A DNA stretch of 64,000 nucleotides. Source: Streptomyces sp. NBC_01571. GTDB taxonomy: Bacteria > Actinomycetota > Actinomycetes > Streptomycetales > Streptomycetaceae. Shown in pieces: positions 43,666 through 51,700 of the stretch. The stretch is taken from contig NZ_JAPEPZ010000001.1 in the NCBI RefSeq assembly GCF_026339875.1, positions 6,572,001-6,636,000 on the forward strand, in the 5' to 3' direction. A program made the translations under genes and the position numbers. The notes under the pieces are model-generated. The model was not told the origin of the DNA and searched no databases. It saw nothing but the letters and a program-made list of their open reading frames with translations. The stretch's first letter is position 1. Each line of letters begins with the position of its first letter.

Positions 43666-44040
43666 GGTGCTGCCTCTTCTGTGTACGCGGTGCGAGGCGA
43701 GCGCGGGGGTCGTGACGGGGACCGTGCCGGGGGCGTCGGCCGCTTGTCGGGCGGGCCGAGTGGCATGGGACCACTGCCGACGCTCGAGCGCTCGTACCGC
43801 TGAGGGTCCCTCCGGATGTCGTACGCATCGTGCCGTACGGACGAGAGGGCTGTCGGGTCGGAGCCGATCGGGCCACCGACCGGGCATCCTCATTCGTGCG
43901 GCCCGTCGAATACTCGCCGGGCGCATTACCACCATACCCCGGAATCGCGCATATGCGATGGCCGATTTGGTCACGTAGTCGTCGTCACACTGGATGAGCA
44001 GGGACTTCCCTGTCGCGGTGGGCGGGCTATTGTGCGCTTC
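43666..44040. promoter_or_regulatory. Divergent promoter region between helicase and ferritin-like gene
   Basis: 375 bp with no plausible gene. Near its right end TATTGT (44028-44033) is 7 nt before the ATG of the ferritin-like gene and could be its -10. AT content rises at 43900-43980. No other element is identified. Confidence 0.4.
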
Positions 44041-44802
44041 ATGACGACGCCTGACAACGCCGCTGACACGTCCGCCGAGGCACCCGGCGACACCACCCCC
44101 GCGGCCACCCGGGCCGCCGCGCGGAACTGGGACACGGCCTCCGCCGACCCCCAGTACCGCGCCGCGGTCGTGGACCTGCTCGGAGCGCTCGCGTACGGCG
44201 AGCTGGCGGCGTTCGAGCGGCTCGCCGAGGACGCCAAGCTGGCGCCGACGCTGAGCGACAAGGCGGAGCTGGCCAAGATGGCGTCGGCCGAGTTCCACCA
44301 CTTCGAGCGGCTGCGGGACCGGCTCTCCGGGATCGGGGAGGAGCCGACCGGCGCGATGGAGCCGTTCGTCGCCGCGTACGACGGCTTCCACAAGCAGACC
44401 GCGCCCTCGGACTGGCTGGAGGGGCTCGTCAAGGCCTATGTCGGCGACTCGATCGCCAGTGACTTCTACCGGGAGGTCGCCGCGCGGCTGGACGAGGACA
44501 CGCGCGGTCTCGTCCTCGGCGTCCTGGACGACACCGGGCACGCGAGTTTCGCCGTGGAGAAGGTCCGCGGCGCGATCGACGCGGACCCTAGGGTGGGCGG
44601 CCGGCTCGCGCTGTGGGCGCGGCGGCTGATGGGCGAGGCGCTGTCCCAGTCGCAGCGGGTCGTCGCGGACCGCGACGCGCTGTCGACGATGCTCGTGGGC
44701 GGCGTGGCGGACGGCTTCGACCTCGCTGAGGTCGGCCGGATGTTCTCGCGGATCACCGAGGCCCACACGAAGCGGATGGCGGCGCTGGGCCTGGCGGCCT
44801 AG
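44041..44802 (+). CDS. Ferritin-fold MiaE-like protein
   Basis: 253 residues from ATG 44041. An all-helical four-helix-bundle protein with di-iron style motifs: LGALAYGELAAFERLAEDAK, MASAEFHHFERLRDRL (ExxH), SDFYREVA and DTGHASFAVEKVR. It fits the actinobacterial tRNA-(ms2io6A)-hydroxylase-like family (Rv3210c in my recollection, next to rhlE as here). Whether it hydroxylates tRNA is not known. The start is probably leaderless: no ribosome binding site is close and a -10-like TATTGT is 7 nt upstream. Confidence 0.85.
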   Translation: MTTPDNAADTSAEAPGDTTPAATRAAARNWDTASADPQYRAAVVDLLGALAYGELAAFERLAEDAKLAPTLSDKAELAKMASAEFHHFERLRDRLSGIGEEPTGAMEPFVAAYDGFHKQTAPSDWLEGLVKAYVGDSIASDFYREVAARLDEDTRGLVLGVLDDTGHASFAVEKVRGAIDADPRVGGRLALWARRLMGEALSQSQRVVADRDALSTMLVGGVADGFDLAEVGRMFSRITEAHTKRMAALGLAA

Positions 44803-44860
44803 TTCTTGTCCGGCCCGGTCCGAACCCCGTCCTTACGGGATCCGCCGTCGCCCGGTGCGG

Positions 44861-45130
44861 TCATGCCGTCGCCGAGCGGCGGCGAAATCTTTCCGCCGGG
44901 CGCAGCAGCAGCGAGAGCAGCGCGGCGGAGACGATCGCGGCGCCGAAGAGGATCACCGGGTAGTACCCGGAGCCCAGCGCCGTGTGGGTGAGGAAGGCTC
45001 CGAACAGTCCTCCCGCGACGCCGGTCGACAGGACCAGGCTGCGGGCGGGCAGGCGGTGCGGCAAGCGGCGCGAGGCGGCCCATGCCAGGGCCAGACCGAG
45101 CGCCGCGGCGCCGAGCGCTTCCAAGAACAT
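44861..45130 (-). CDS. Small membrane protein
   Basis: 89 residues from ATG 45130, with GGGAGGGACC upstream. Three hydrophobic segments at about 3-20, 30-50 and 55-78 (LEALGAAALGLALAWAA, LVLSTGVAGGLFGAFLTHTALG, YYPVILFGAAIVSAALLSLLL) separated by short basic loops, and a basic C-terminus. Conserved in Streptomyces at this place, to my knowledge. No function is assigned. It lies downstream of the DUF3107 gene, beyond that gene's terminator. Confidence 0.75.
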   Translation of the reverse strand: MFLEALGAAALGLALAWAASRRLPHRLPARSLVLSTGVAGGLFGAFLTHTALGSGYYPVILFGAAIVSAALLSLLLRPAERFRRRSATA

Positions 45131-45308
45131 GGTGGGGGTCCCTCCCGCACGGCCCGTGCAAATCGGTCGTAGCCGGTGTACCCGTGACGTGCGGAACGCA
45201 ATCCTCCCCTGGGGCGGAACTGTGCTCCGTCTGTGGTGCGGGGACGAAGCCGCTCGGGGTGCGGGGACGGATTCCGGTTGTCGCGCCGGTACGGGTTCCG
45301 GGCAGGTG

Positions 45309-45349
45309 CGCGGAGGGGCCCGGTGACACCGTCACCGGGCCCCTCCGCG
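45309..45349 (-). terminator. Terminator after the DUF3107 gene
   Basis: Perfect 19-bp stem (CGCGGAGGGGCCCGGTGAC and complement) with a 3-nt loop, 7 bp from the DUF3107 stop. Confidence 0.88.
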
Positions 45350-45356
45350 TGGCTGA

Positions 45357-45584
45357 CTACAGCGCGCTGAATCCCACCTTGCGCTGCGTGGGCTCGCCGA
45401 GCTCCACGTAGGCGAGGCGGTCGGCCGGAACCAGGACCTTGCGCCCGTGGTCGTCCACGAGGCTCAGCAGCTGCGACTTGCCGGCCAGCGCCTCGGACAC
45501 CGCGCGCTCGACCTCTTCCGGGGTCTGACCGCTCTCCAGAACGATCTCGCGGGGCGCGTGCTGCACGCCGATCTTGACCTCCAC
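45357..45584 (-). CDS. DUF3107 family protein
   Basis: 75 residues from GTG 45584, with GGAGGGACAAAGCC upstream, which decides against the longer frame. VEVKIGVQHAPREIVLESG and TPEEVERAVSEAL then GRKVLVPADRLAYVELGEP cover the whole DUF3107 family. The M. tuberculosis member is Rv3208A (TB9.4), beside the TetR gene Rv3208, as here. It is an ATP-binding-like or unknown small cytosolic protein with no established function. Confidence 0.92.
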   Translation of the reverse strand: MEVKIGVQHAPREIVLESGQTPEEVERAVSEALAGKSQLLSLVDDHGRKVLVPADRLAYVELGEPTQRKVGFSAL

Positions 45585-45719
45585 GGCTTTGTCCCTCCGA
45601 CGGTCAGTCATGTGCGCGTTCATCCGCGCCGTACGCAGCACACATTAGCCCGGTGAGGGGACGTACACGCTCCGCCCGAGAACGCCAGGAGCGAACAGCG
45701 GGTGGGAACAAAGTGGCGG

Positions 45720-46361
45720 TCAGTGGTGGTCGGTGGTGTGCAGCGGGAAGCCCGCGATGCCCCGCCACGCCAGCGAGGTCAGCAGCTGGACCGCCTGGTC
45801 GCGCGGCACGCTGCGGTCGCTGTGCAGCCAGGAGCGGGCCACCACCTGGGCCAGACCGCCCAGACCGGAGGCGAGGAGCATCGATTCGGCGCGCGAGAGA
45901 CCGGTGTCCTCCGCGATGACGTCGCAGATGGCCTCGGCGCACTCGTGAGTGACCTTGTCCACGCGCTCGCGGACCGCCGGCTCGTTCGTCAGGTCGGACT
46001 CGAACACCAGTCGGAATGCGCCGCCGTCGTCCTCGACGTACGCGAAGTACGCGTCCATGGTGGCGCGGACGCGCAGCGAGTTGTCCGTGGTGGACGCCAG
46101 CGCGGCCCTCACCGCCTGCAGCAGGGACTCGCAATGCTGGTCAAGCAGGGCGAGATACAGGTCCAGCTTGCCCGGGAAGTGCTGGTAGAGAACCGGCTTG
46201 CTGACGCCCGCGCGCTCGGCGATGTCGTCCATGGCGGCCGAGTGGTATCCCTGAGCAACGAACACTTCCTGGGCGGCGCCGAGGAGCTGGTTGCGTCGGG
46301 CACGGCGCGGCAGGCGAGTGCCCCGCGGGCGCGCCGCCTCTGTCTGCTCGATGGCTGTCAC
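45720..46361 (-). CDS. TetR/AcrR family regulator
   Basis: 213 residues from GTG 46361, with GGAGGCGGC upstream. The DNA-binding domain covers residues 20-68: RRNQLLGAAQEVFVAQGYHSAAMDDIAERAGVSKPVLYQHFPGKLDLYLALL. The C-terminal ligand domain (AYFAYVEDDGGAFRLVFESDL) is typical of the Rv3208-like group. It may sense acyl-CoA or another lipid; ligand not known. Transcribed toward DUF3107 with 135 bp between. Confidence 0.93.
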   Translation of the reverse strand: MTAIEQTEAARPRGTRLPRRARRNQLLGAAQEVFVAQGYHSAAMDDIAERAGVSKPVLYQHFPGKLDLYLALLDQHCESLLQAVRAALASTTDNSLRVRATMDAYFAYVEDDGGAFRLVFESDLTNEPAVRERVDKVTHECAEAICDVIAEDTGLSRAESMLLASGLGGLAQVVARSWLHSDRSVPRDQAVQLLTSLAWRGIAGFPLHTTDHH

Positions 46362-46557
46362 GCCGCCTCCCAAAATTGTCCACTTGCGGTGTGCGCCGCG
46401 CCGCCATCGTACTTTTCGGTAACCCCGGTGTGCGCGGTGCGAGCGCAGAATTTCACGGACCGGACGCCGGCGATAGCGGCACAGAGGCCGTCCAACGGGG
46501 GCAGGGCGGGCGCCGTGACACCCGGATCACCCCCGGTCACCCGCCGGTGCGTGCGGC

Positions 46558-46779
46558 CTAGCGGTAGTCGTCCTCGTTGAGCTCGACGACTCTGGCCTGT
46601 TCGGCGAGGTCCGCCTCGTCGGCGTTGAGGGGGTCGCCCACGGTCTGGCCGCCGTCGTCCTGCGGTGTCAGTTCCGCGTGCTGTTCGGCGGCGTCGGCCT
46701 CGGGGGCCTCCGGGTCGAGCTCCGGGCTCTCGTCAACTACTGCGGTGAAGGTCTCGGGGTCCGTGGGGTCGACTGTCAT
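46558..46779 (-). CDS. Small acidic hypothetical protein
   Basis: 73 residues from ATG 46779, with GGAAGAGGAACC upstream. Very acidic (many Asp/Glu), without aromatic core or membrane segment: VDPTDPETFTAVVDESPEL ... EADLAEQARVVELNEDDYR. The C-terminal LNEDDYR looks like a short conserved motif. It is probably disordered; conserved in Streptomyces as far as I recall. It is divergent from the alpha/beta hydrolase gene. Function unknown. Confidence 0.72.
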   Translation of the reverse strand: MTVDPTDPETFTAVVDESPELDPEAPEADAAEQHAELTPQDDGGQTVGDPLNADEADLAEQARVVELNEDDYR

Positions 46780-46925
46780 GGTTCCTCTTCCCGAGCGGTG
46801 CGAGTGCGCTCCTGTGCGTCTGCGAGTGCCCTCGTCTGAAGCCTAGGAGACACCCGATCCAGACGCTATGCGATTCGCCCACCATCTGTGACGGCGAACA
46901 CATGAACCACTGCGTGATCGTCTCG

Positions 46926-46931
46926 TAACAT
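46926..46931 (+). promoter_or_regulatory. Candidate -10 element of a leaderless hydrolase transcript
   Basis: TAACAT ends 6 nt before ATG 46938; no ribosome binding site is present; the -35 side is weak (TGAACC at 46903). Confidence 0.45.
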
Positions 46932-46937
46932 TGCCGC

Positions 46938-47924
46938 ATGTCTTCGACCGAGCTGCCCTCCGTGCTGGCCGCCACCGTCACGCCGAGGGTCGGGACCGTC
47001 CGCGTCGCGGAGGGGGAGCGGCTGAGATCGGTCGGTCTGCCCGGGATCACGCTGACCGTGCGTTCCCGGCCACCCGCACGCGAGGGGCTGCCGCCCGCGC
47101 TGTACGTGCACGGACTGGGCGGTTCCTCGCAGAACTGGTCGGCCCTGATGCTGCAGCTCGACGGGCTCGTCGACGGCGAGGCCCTCGATCTGCCGGGCTT
47201 CGGCGACTCGCCGCCACCGGACGACGGGGACTACAGCGTCACCGGGCACGCGCGCGCCGTCATCCGCTACCTGGACGCCGCGCGCGGCCCCGTGCACCTG
47301 TTCGGCAACTCACTGGGCGGCGCCGTCGCCACCCGGGTCGCGGCCGTGCGGCCCGACCTCGTCCGCACGCTCACGCTCGTCTCGCCCGCGCTCCCGGAGA
47401 TCCGCGTGCAGCGCACCGCGTGGCCGACCGCGCTGCTCGCGGTGCCCGGGGTGGCGGGACTGTTCACCCGGCTCACCAAGGACTGGAACGCCGAACAGCG
47501 CGTCCGTGGGGTCACGGCGCTCTGCTACGGGGATCCCGGCAGGGTGACGCCCGACGGGTTCCGCGAGGCGGTCGAGGAGATGGAGCGGCGGCTCGCGCTG
47601 CCCTATTTCTGGGACGCCATGACGCGCTCGGCGCGCGGCATCGTGAACGCGTACACGCTGGGCGGCCAGCACGGACTGTGGCGGCAGGCCGAGCGGGTGC
47701 TCGCGCCGACGCTGCTCGTCTACGGCGGCCGTGACCAGCTCGTCGGCTACCGTATGGCGCGACGCGCCGCGCGTGCGTTCCGTGACGGCCGGCTGCTGTC
47801 CCTGCCGGAGGCGGGTCATGTCGCGATGATGGAGTACCCGGAGACGGTGGCCATGGCCTTCCGTGAACTCCTCGCGGAATCCACCGAGTCGACCTCGTCG
47901 GCCGTCACCGGTGCGGGGAGCTGA
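46938..47924 (+). CDS. Alpha/beta hydrolase
   Basis: 328 residues from ATG 46938. Oxyanion region LYVHGLGGSSQNWSAL, strand ALDLPGFGDSPPP, nucleophile elbow FGNSLGGAVA (serine in GNSLGG), acid in VYGGRDQLVGYR and histidine in LPEAGHVAMMEYPE. Resembles haloalkane dehalogenase/epoxide hydrolase-like esterases. It lies directly before the DUF3152 gene (8 bp), so both are probably one transcript. Substrate unknown. Confidence 0.92.
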   Translation: MSSTELPSVLAATVTPRVGTVRVAEGERLRSVGLPGITLTVRSRPPAREGLPPALYVHGLGGSSQNWSALMLQLDGLVDGEALDLPGFGDSPPPDDGDYSVTGHARAVIRYLDAARGPVHLFGNSLGGAVATRVAAVRPDLVRTLTLVSPALPEIRVQRTAWPTALLAVPGVAGLFTRLTKDWNAEQRVRGVTALCYGDPGRVTPDGFREAVEEMERRLALPYFWDAMTRSARGIVNAYTLGGQHGLWRQAERVLAPTLLVYGGRDQLVGYRMARRAARAFRDGRLLSLPEAGHVAMMEYPETVAMAFRELLAESTESTSSAVTGAGS

Positions 47925-47932
47925 GGCAGGGC

Positions 47933-49654
47933 GTGGGACGACACAGTCGCCGGGGGCGGCCGGAGAAGAGCGACACGGGGGGCAAGCCGGGGGCATCGGC
48001 ACCCGGTGCGGCGCCGGGTACGGCCCAGAGGCCGGGAGGCGCGCCGCAGGAGGCCCCGCGCGGCGCACTGGGCCCCCGGCCGCCCCGCCCTCAGACGGGC
48101 GGGACGCCTCCCGCGGGAGCGCCCCGCGGGACGGACGGGACCCCGGCGCACGGAGTGCCGCGCTTCCAGGACCGCTTCCAGGACGGGACCCCGGCCCACG
48201 GCATACCCCGGCAGTCCGACGGGACGCCGGCCCACGGGGTGCCGCGGGTCGCCGACGGGACTCCGGCCCGTGGTGTGCCGCGTTTTCCTGATGGGACTCC
48301 GGCACACGGGGTGCCGCGTTTTCCCGACGGGACGCCCGCGCACGGCATCCCGCGGACGGCCGACGGAACACCCGCGCGCGGTGTGCCCCGGATGGCCGAG
48401 GGCGCTCCGGCCCGAGGGTCGGCCCAGACGCGTGGCGGGCACCCCGAGCAGCGTGAGACCGGCGGTGGCTGGGGCGATTTCGGGGGCGGTCCGCCGAGCG
48501 GAGTCGTGTACGGCGGCCCCCGGGCGACACCCCAGGCCGCGCCCGGCGGCCACTCAGGCCCCGCGGCGCCGGGCGGGCCCCGCGTCCCCGGCCAACGCCA
48601 GGAGGCCGGAACAGGGCAGGGAACCGGTTCCGGTTCCGGTTTCGGGTCCGGGTCCGGGCGTGGACCCCGGCAGGCCTACGTCGACGCCTTCGACGAGGAC
48701 GGCACCGGAGACGTCGACCTCTTCGAACCCCGCCGTACCACCGCACTCCGCAGCGCTCCCCATGGCCCCGTCACCGACTGGGATCCGCAGATCGTCGAGG
48801 AGGCGCCGCCGCAGCCCGACGAGGAGGGCAGGTCCAGGGGCGGCAAGGGCCGGACGTTCACCGGCATCGCCGCGGCCGCCGTCACCACCGTGCTCGCCGT
48901 CGTGGTGGCCGGACAGGTGGCCACCGGGCGCGACGGCGGCGGCGCGCACACGCAGTCCGCCGCCGGTGCGGGCCGGGGCGCCCTCGGCCCCGCCTCACGC
49001 GGCGACGGCCGGGCCACCGCGTCCGGCACACCGGGCGTGCAGCCCGTGAAGACGCTGACGTACGACGAGAAGATGGGCGAGAAGTACCCGCTCGGTCCCA
49101 AGCTCAAGGCGTCGGGCAGGTTCGACGCCGTCACCGGGTTCGACAAGGCGCCCGGCAAGGGCCGGAAGTACACCTATCGAGTGGATGTGGAACAGGGCCT
49201 CGGACTTGACGGCGCGCTCTTCGCGCAGGCCGTGCAGAAAACCCTGAACGACCGGAGGAGCTGGGCCCACAAGGGCGCCCGCACCTTCGAGCGGATCTCC
49301 TCCGGCAGGCCCGACTTCGTGATCACGCTGGCCAGCCCGGGCACCACCGCCGAGTGGTGCGCCAAGTCCGGCCTGGACACGACCGAGGACAACGTGTCCT
49401 GCGACTCGGCCTCCACCGAACGCGTCATGATCAACGCGTACCGCTGGGCCCAGGGCTCCACGACGTACGGCGACGCGATCCACCCCTACCGGCAGATGCT
49501 CATCAACCACGAGGTCGGCCACCGGCTCGGATACGGCCATGTCAGCTGCGAGAAGGACGGCGCGCTCGCGCCGGTGATGCAGCAGCAGACCAAGTTCCTC
49601 GACCATGACGGGATTCACTGCCTGCCCAATCCCTGGCCGTATCCTGGCAGTTGA
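47933..49654 (+). CDS. DUF3152 protein with metzincin-type zinc motif
   Basis: 573 residues from GTG 47933. The first 210 residues are Pro/Gly-rich and hold about eight 11-residue units of the form DGTPAHGVPRF. A membrane segment lies at about 310-330 (FTGIAAAAVTTVLAVVVAG), so the C-terminal domain is extracellular. This domain (about 395-573, DUF3152) includes HEVGHRLGYGH (His526, Glu527, His530, His536), the HExxHxxGxxH zinc motif of metzincin proteases, and cysteines that may form disulfides (EWCAKSG, NVSCDS, HVSCEKD, IHCLP). It may be a secreted or anchored metalloprotease. Corresponds to Rv3207c beside moeZ. Confidence 0.9.
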   Translation: MGRHSRRGRPEKSDTGGKPGASAPGAAPGTAQRPGGAPQEAPRGALGPRPPRPQTGGTPPAGAPRGTDGTPAHGVPRFQDRFQDGTPAHGIPRQSDGTPAHGVPRVADGTPARGVPRFPDGTPAHGVPRFPDGTPAHGIPRTADGTPARGVPRMAEGAPARGSAQTRGGHPEQRETGGGWGDFGGGPPSGVVYGGPRATPQAAPGGHSGPAAPGGPRVPGQRQEAGTGQGTGSGSGFGSGSGRGPRQAYVDAFDEDGTGDVDLFEPRRTTALRSAPHGPVTDWDPQIVEEAPPQPDEEGRSRGGKGRTFTGIAAAAVTTVLAVVVAGQVATGRDGGGAHTQSAAGAGRGALGPASRGDGRATASGTPGVQPVKTLTYDEKMGEKYPLGPKLKASGRFDAVTGFDKAPGKGRKYTYRVDVEQGLGLDGALFAQAVQKTLNDRRSWAHKGARTFERISSGRPDFVITLASPGTTAEWCAKSGLDTTEDNVSCDSASTERVMINAYRWAQGSTTYGDAIHPYRQMLINHEVGHRLGYGHVSCEKDGALAPVMQQQTKFLDHDGIHCLPNPWPYPGS

Positions 49655-49697
49655 CCCTGAGTCGACAGGAGTCACGTCCGTCACGGGCCGGACCACG

Positions 49698-49726
49698 TTG
49701 ACATGCTCCGAAAGTTCGTTCATATT
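49698..49726 (+). promoter_or_regulatory. Strong promoter of the peptide transporter leader
   Basis: TTGACA (49698-49703), exactly 17 bp, then CATATT (49721-49726): the best sigma-70-like promoter in this window. The start codon of the leader peptide is 7 nt after the -10, so the transcript would begin at or next to its ATG. Confidence 0.75.
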
Positions 49727-49733
49727 TCTGCGC

Positions 49734-49826
49734 ATGTGGTCCAGTCCTGCCGTCCGTCGCGCCGCCATCGAGCTGGCGCTGATCGGCGTGACCGCGCTCT
49801 GCGTGGCCGACATCCACTGTCGCTGA
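49734..49826 (+). CDS. Putative leader peptide of the ABC transporter operon
   Basis: 30 codons, ATG 49734 to TGA 49824-49826. The peptide begins MWSSPAVRRAAIELALIGV and ends TALCVADIHCR, with two cysteines and a terminal Arg, as in the short Cys-containing leader peptides recognised upstream of actinobacterial transport and sulfur genes. It is too short to be an ordinary enzyme. It sits between a strong promoter and the transporter genes; the intervening 150 bp contain GCCCCCGGCGT and ACGCCGGGGCA, which can pair. Ribosome-mediated attenuation is therefore a reasonable model, not shown. Confidence 0.6.
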   Translation: MWSSPAVRRAAIELALIGVTALCVADIHCR

Positions 49827-49977
49827 CGTCCGCCCCCGGCGTGCTCGTCGCGATTCCGTTTCCTCCGTGACCGCAATGGTCCGTGACCTTTCGGCGACCT
49901 GACGCCGGGGCAGACGTCTGTTCACTTTCGTCTCACTCCTCGTCAATCTGTCTCATCATCCGAGAGGTCGTCTTCCG

Positions 49978-51696
49978 ATGCGTCAACCGTCCGTGAACAG
50001 AGCCCGTGTGGCCACCGTTTCGCTTGCCCTGGTCGTGGCAGCGGGCGCCGCCGCCTGCGGGCCCGAGGACAACGATGCCAAGGGCGCCGGGGGCGACTCC
50101 GAGCTGCGGAAGGGGGGCACGCTCACCGTCCTCAACGCCAACCCGCAGGAGGACTTCGACCCAGCGCGCCTGTACACCTCCGGCGGCGGCAACGTCCCCT
50201 CCCTCGTCTTCCGTACGCTCACCACCCGCAACCGCGAGAACGGGGCCGACGGTGCCAAGGTCGTCCCCGACCTCGCCACCGACACCGGCCGTCCGAACAA
50301 GGACGCGACCGTGTGGACGTACACCCTGAAGAAGGGCCTCACGTACGAGGACGGCACGCCGATCACCTCCGCCGACATCAAGTACGGCATCGAGCGTTCC
50401 TTCGCGGCCGAACTCTCCGGCGGCGCGCCCTACCTGAGGGACTGGCTGATCGGCGGCGCCGACTACCAGGGCCCCTACAAGGACAAGAAGGGCCTCGACT
50501 CGATCGAGACCCCGGACGACCTCACCATCGTCTTCCACCTCGACAAGCCCGAGGGCGAGTTCCCCTACCTCGCCACCCAGACGCAGTTCACGCCCGTCCC
50601 GAAGGCCAAGGACAACGGCACCAAGTACGAGGAGCACCCGATCTCCTCGGGTCCGTACAAGGTCGTCAAGAACGAGAACGACGGCGAGCGGCTGATCCTG
50701 GAACGCAACACGCACTGGTCCGCGTCGACCGACGCCGAGCGCAAGGCCTACCCCGACAAGATCGACGTACGGTCCGGTCTGGACTCGTCCGTGATCAACC
50801 AGCGGCTGTCCTCCTCCCAGGGCGCGGACGCCGCCGCCGTCACCACCGACACCAACCTCGGCCCGGCCGAGCTCGCCAAGGTCACCGGTGACAAGGAACT
50901 CGCCTCGCGCGTCGGCACCGGGCACTTCGGCTACACCAACTACATCGCCTTCAACCCGAAGGTGAAGCCGTTCGACGACCCGAAGGTGCGGCAGGCGATC
51001 TCGTACGCCATCGACCGCACATCGGTGATCAACGCGGCCGGCGGCTCCTCCCTCGCCGAGGCGGCGACCACCTACCTGCCGAACCAGAAGTCCTTCGGCT
51101 ACACGCCCTACGACCACTTCCCGGCGGGCGCGTCCGGCAACCCGGCCAAGGCCAAGGAACTCCTGAAGGAGGCAGGCCACCAGAACGGCCTCACCGTCAC
51201 CCTCACGCACTCCAACGACAAGGACTTCGAGACCAGCCCGGAGATCGCCACCGCCATCCAGGACGCCCTGAAGAAGGCCGGAATCACCGTCAAACTCCAG
51301 GGCCTGGAGTCCAACGACTACAAGGACAAGATCCACGGCGCCAAGACCGAGCCCGGCTTCTTCCTCGCCCACTGGGGTGCCGACTGGCCCTCCGGCGGTC
51401 CCTTCCTCGCCCCGATCTTCGACGGCCGCCAGATCGTCAAGGACGGCGCCAACTTCAACACCGGCTTCCTCGACGACAAGGCCGTCAACGCCGAGATCGA
51501 CGCCATCAACAAGCTGACCGACCTCGACCAGGCCGCACAGCGCTGGGGCGCACTCGACAAGAAGATCGGCGAGCAGGCCCTGACCGTGCCGCTGTTCCAC
51601 CCGGTGTACAAGCGCCTCTACGGCAAGGACGTCAAGAACATCGTGATCAGCGACTGGACCGGCGTGCTGGACATCTCCCAGGTCGCGGTGAAGTAG
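49978..51696 (+). CDS. Peptide ABC transporter substrate-binding lipoprotein
   Basis: 572 residues. Signal peptide with lipobox AAAC near residue 27 (VSLALVVAAGAAACG). Family 5 extracellular solute-binding protein (DppA/OppA): GGTLTVLNANPQEDFDPARLY, LKKGLTYEDGTPITSADIKYGIER, and FGYTNYIAFNPKVKPFDDPKVRQAISYAIDR. It binds a dipeptide or oligopeptide, or a related small molecule, outside the cell and delivers it to the permeases coded next (4 bp spacing). Confidence 0.94.
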   Translation: MRQPSVNRARVATVSLALVVAAGAAACGPEDNDAKGAGGDSELRKGGTLTVLNANPQEDFDPARLYTSGGGNVPSLVFRTLTTRNRENGADGAKVVPDLATDTGRPNKDATVWTYTLKKGLTYEDGTPITSADIKYGIERSFAAELSGGAPYLRDWLIGGADYQGPYKDKKGLDSIETPDDLTIVFHLDKPEGEFPYLATQTQFTPVPKAKDNGTKYEEHPISSGPYKVVKNENDGERLILERNTHWSASTDAERKAYPDKIDVRSGLDSSVINQRLSSSQGADAAAVTTDTNLGPAELAKVTGDKELASRVGTGHFGYTNYIAFNPKVKPFDDPKVRQAISYAIDRTSVINAAGGSSLAEAATTYLPNQKSFGYTPYDHFPAGASGNPAKAKELLKEAGHQNGLTVTLTHSNDKDFETSPEIATAIQDALKKAGITVKLQGLESNDYKDKIHGAKTEPGFFLAHWGADWPSGGPFLAPIFDGRQIVKDGANFNTGFLDDKAVNAEIDAINKLTDLDQAAQRWGALDKKIGEQALTVPLFHPVYKRLYGKDVKNIVISDWTGVLDISQVAVK

Positions 51697-51700
51697 CGCC

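Noticed and set aside
45184..45411. Plus-strand frame with zinc-ribbon-like sequence (TCGTQSSPGAELCSVCGAG)
   Set aside because: Only three of four cysteines, runs through the DUF3107 terminator and antisense to that gene. Possibly a decayed ribbon, more likely chance.
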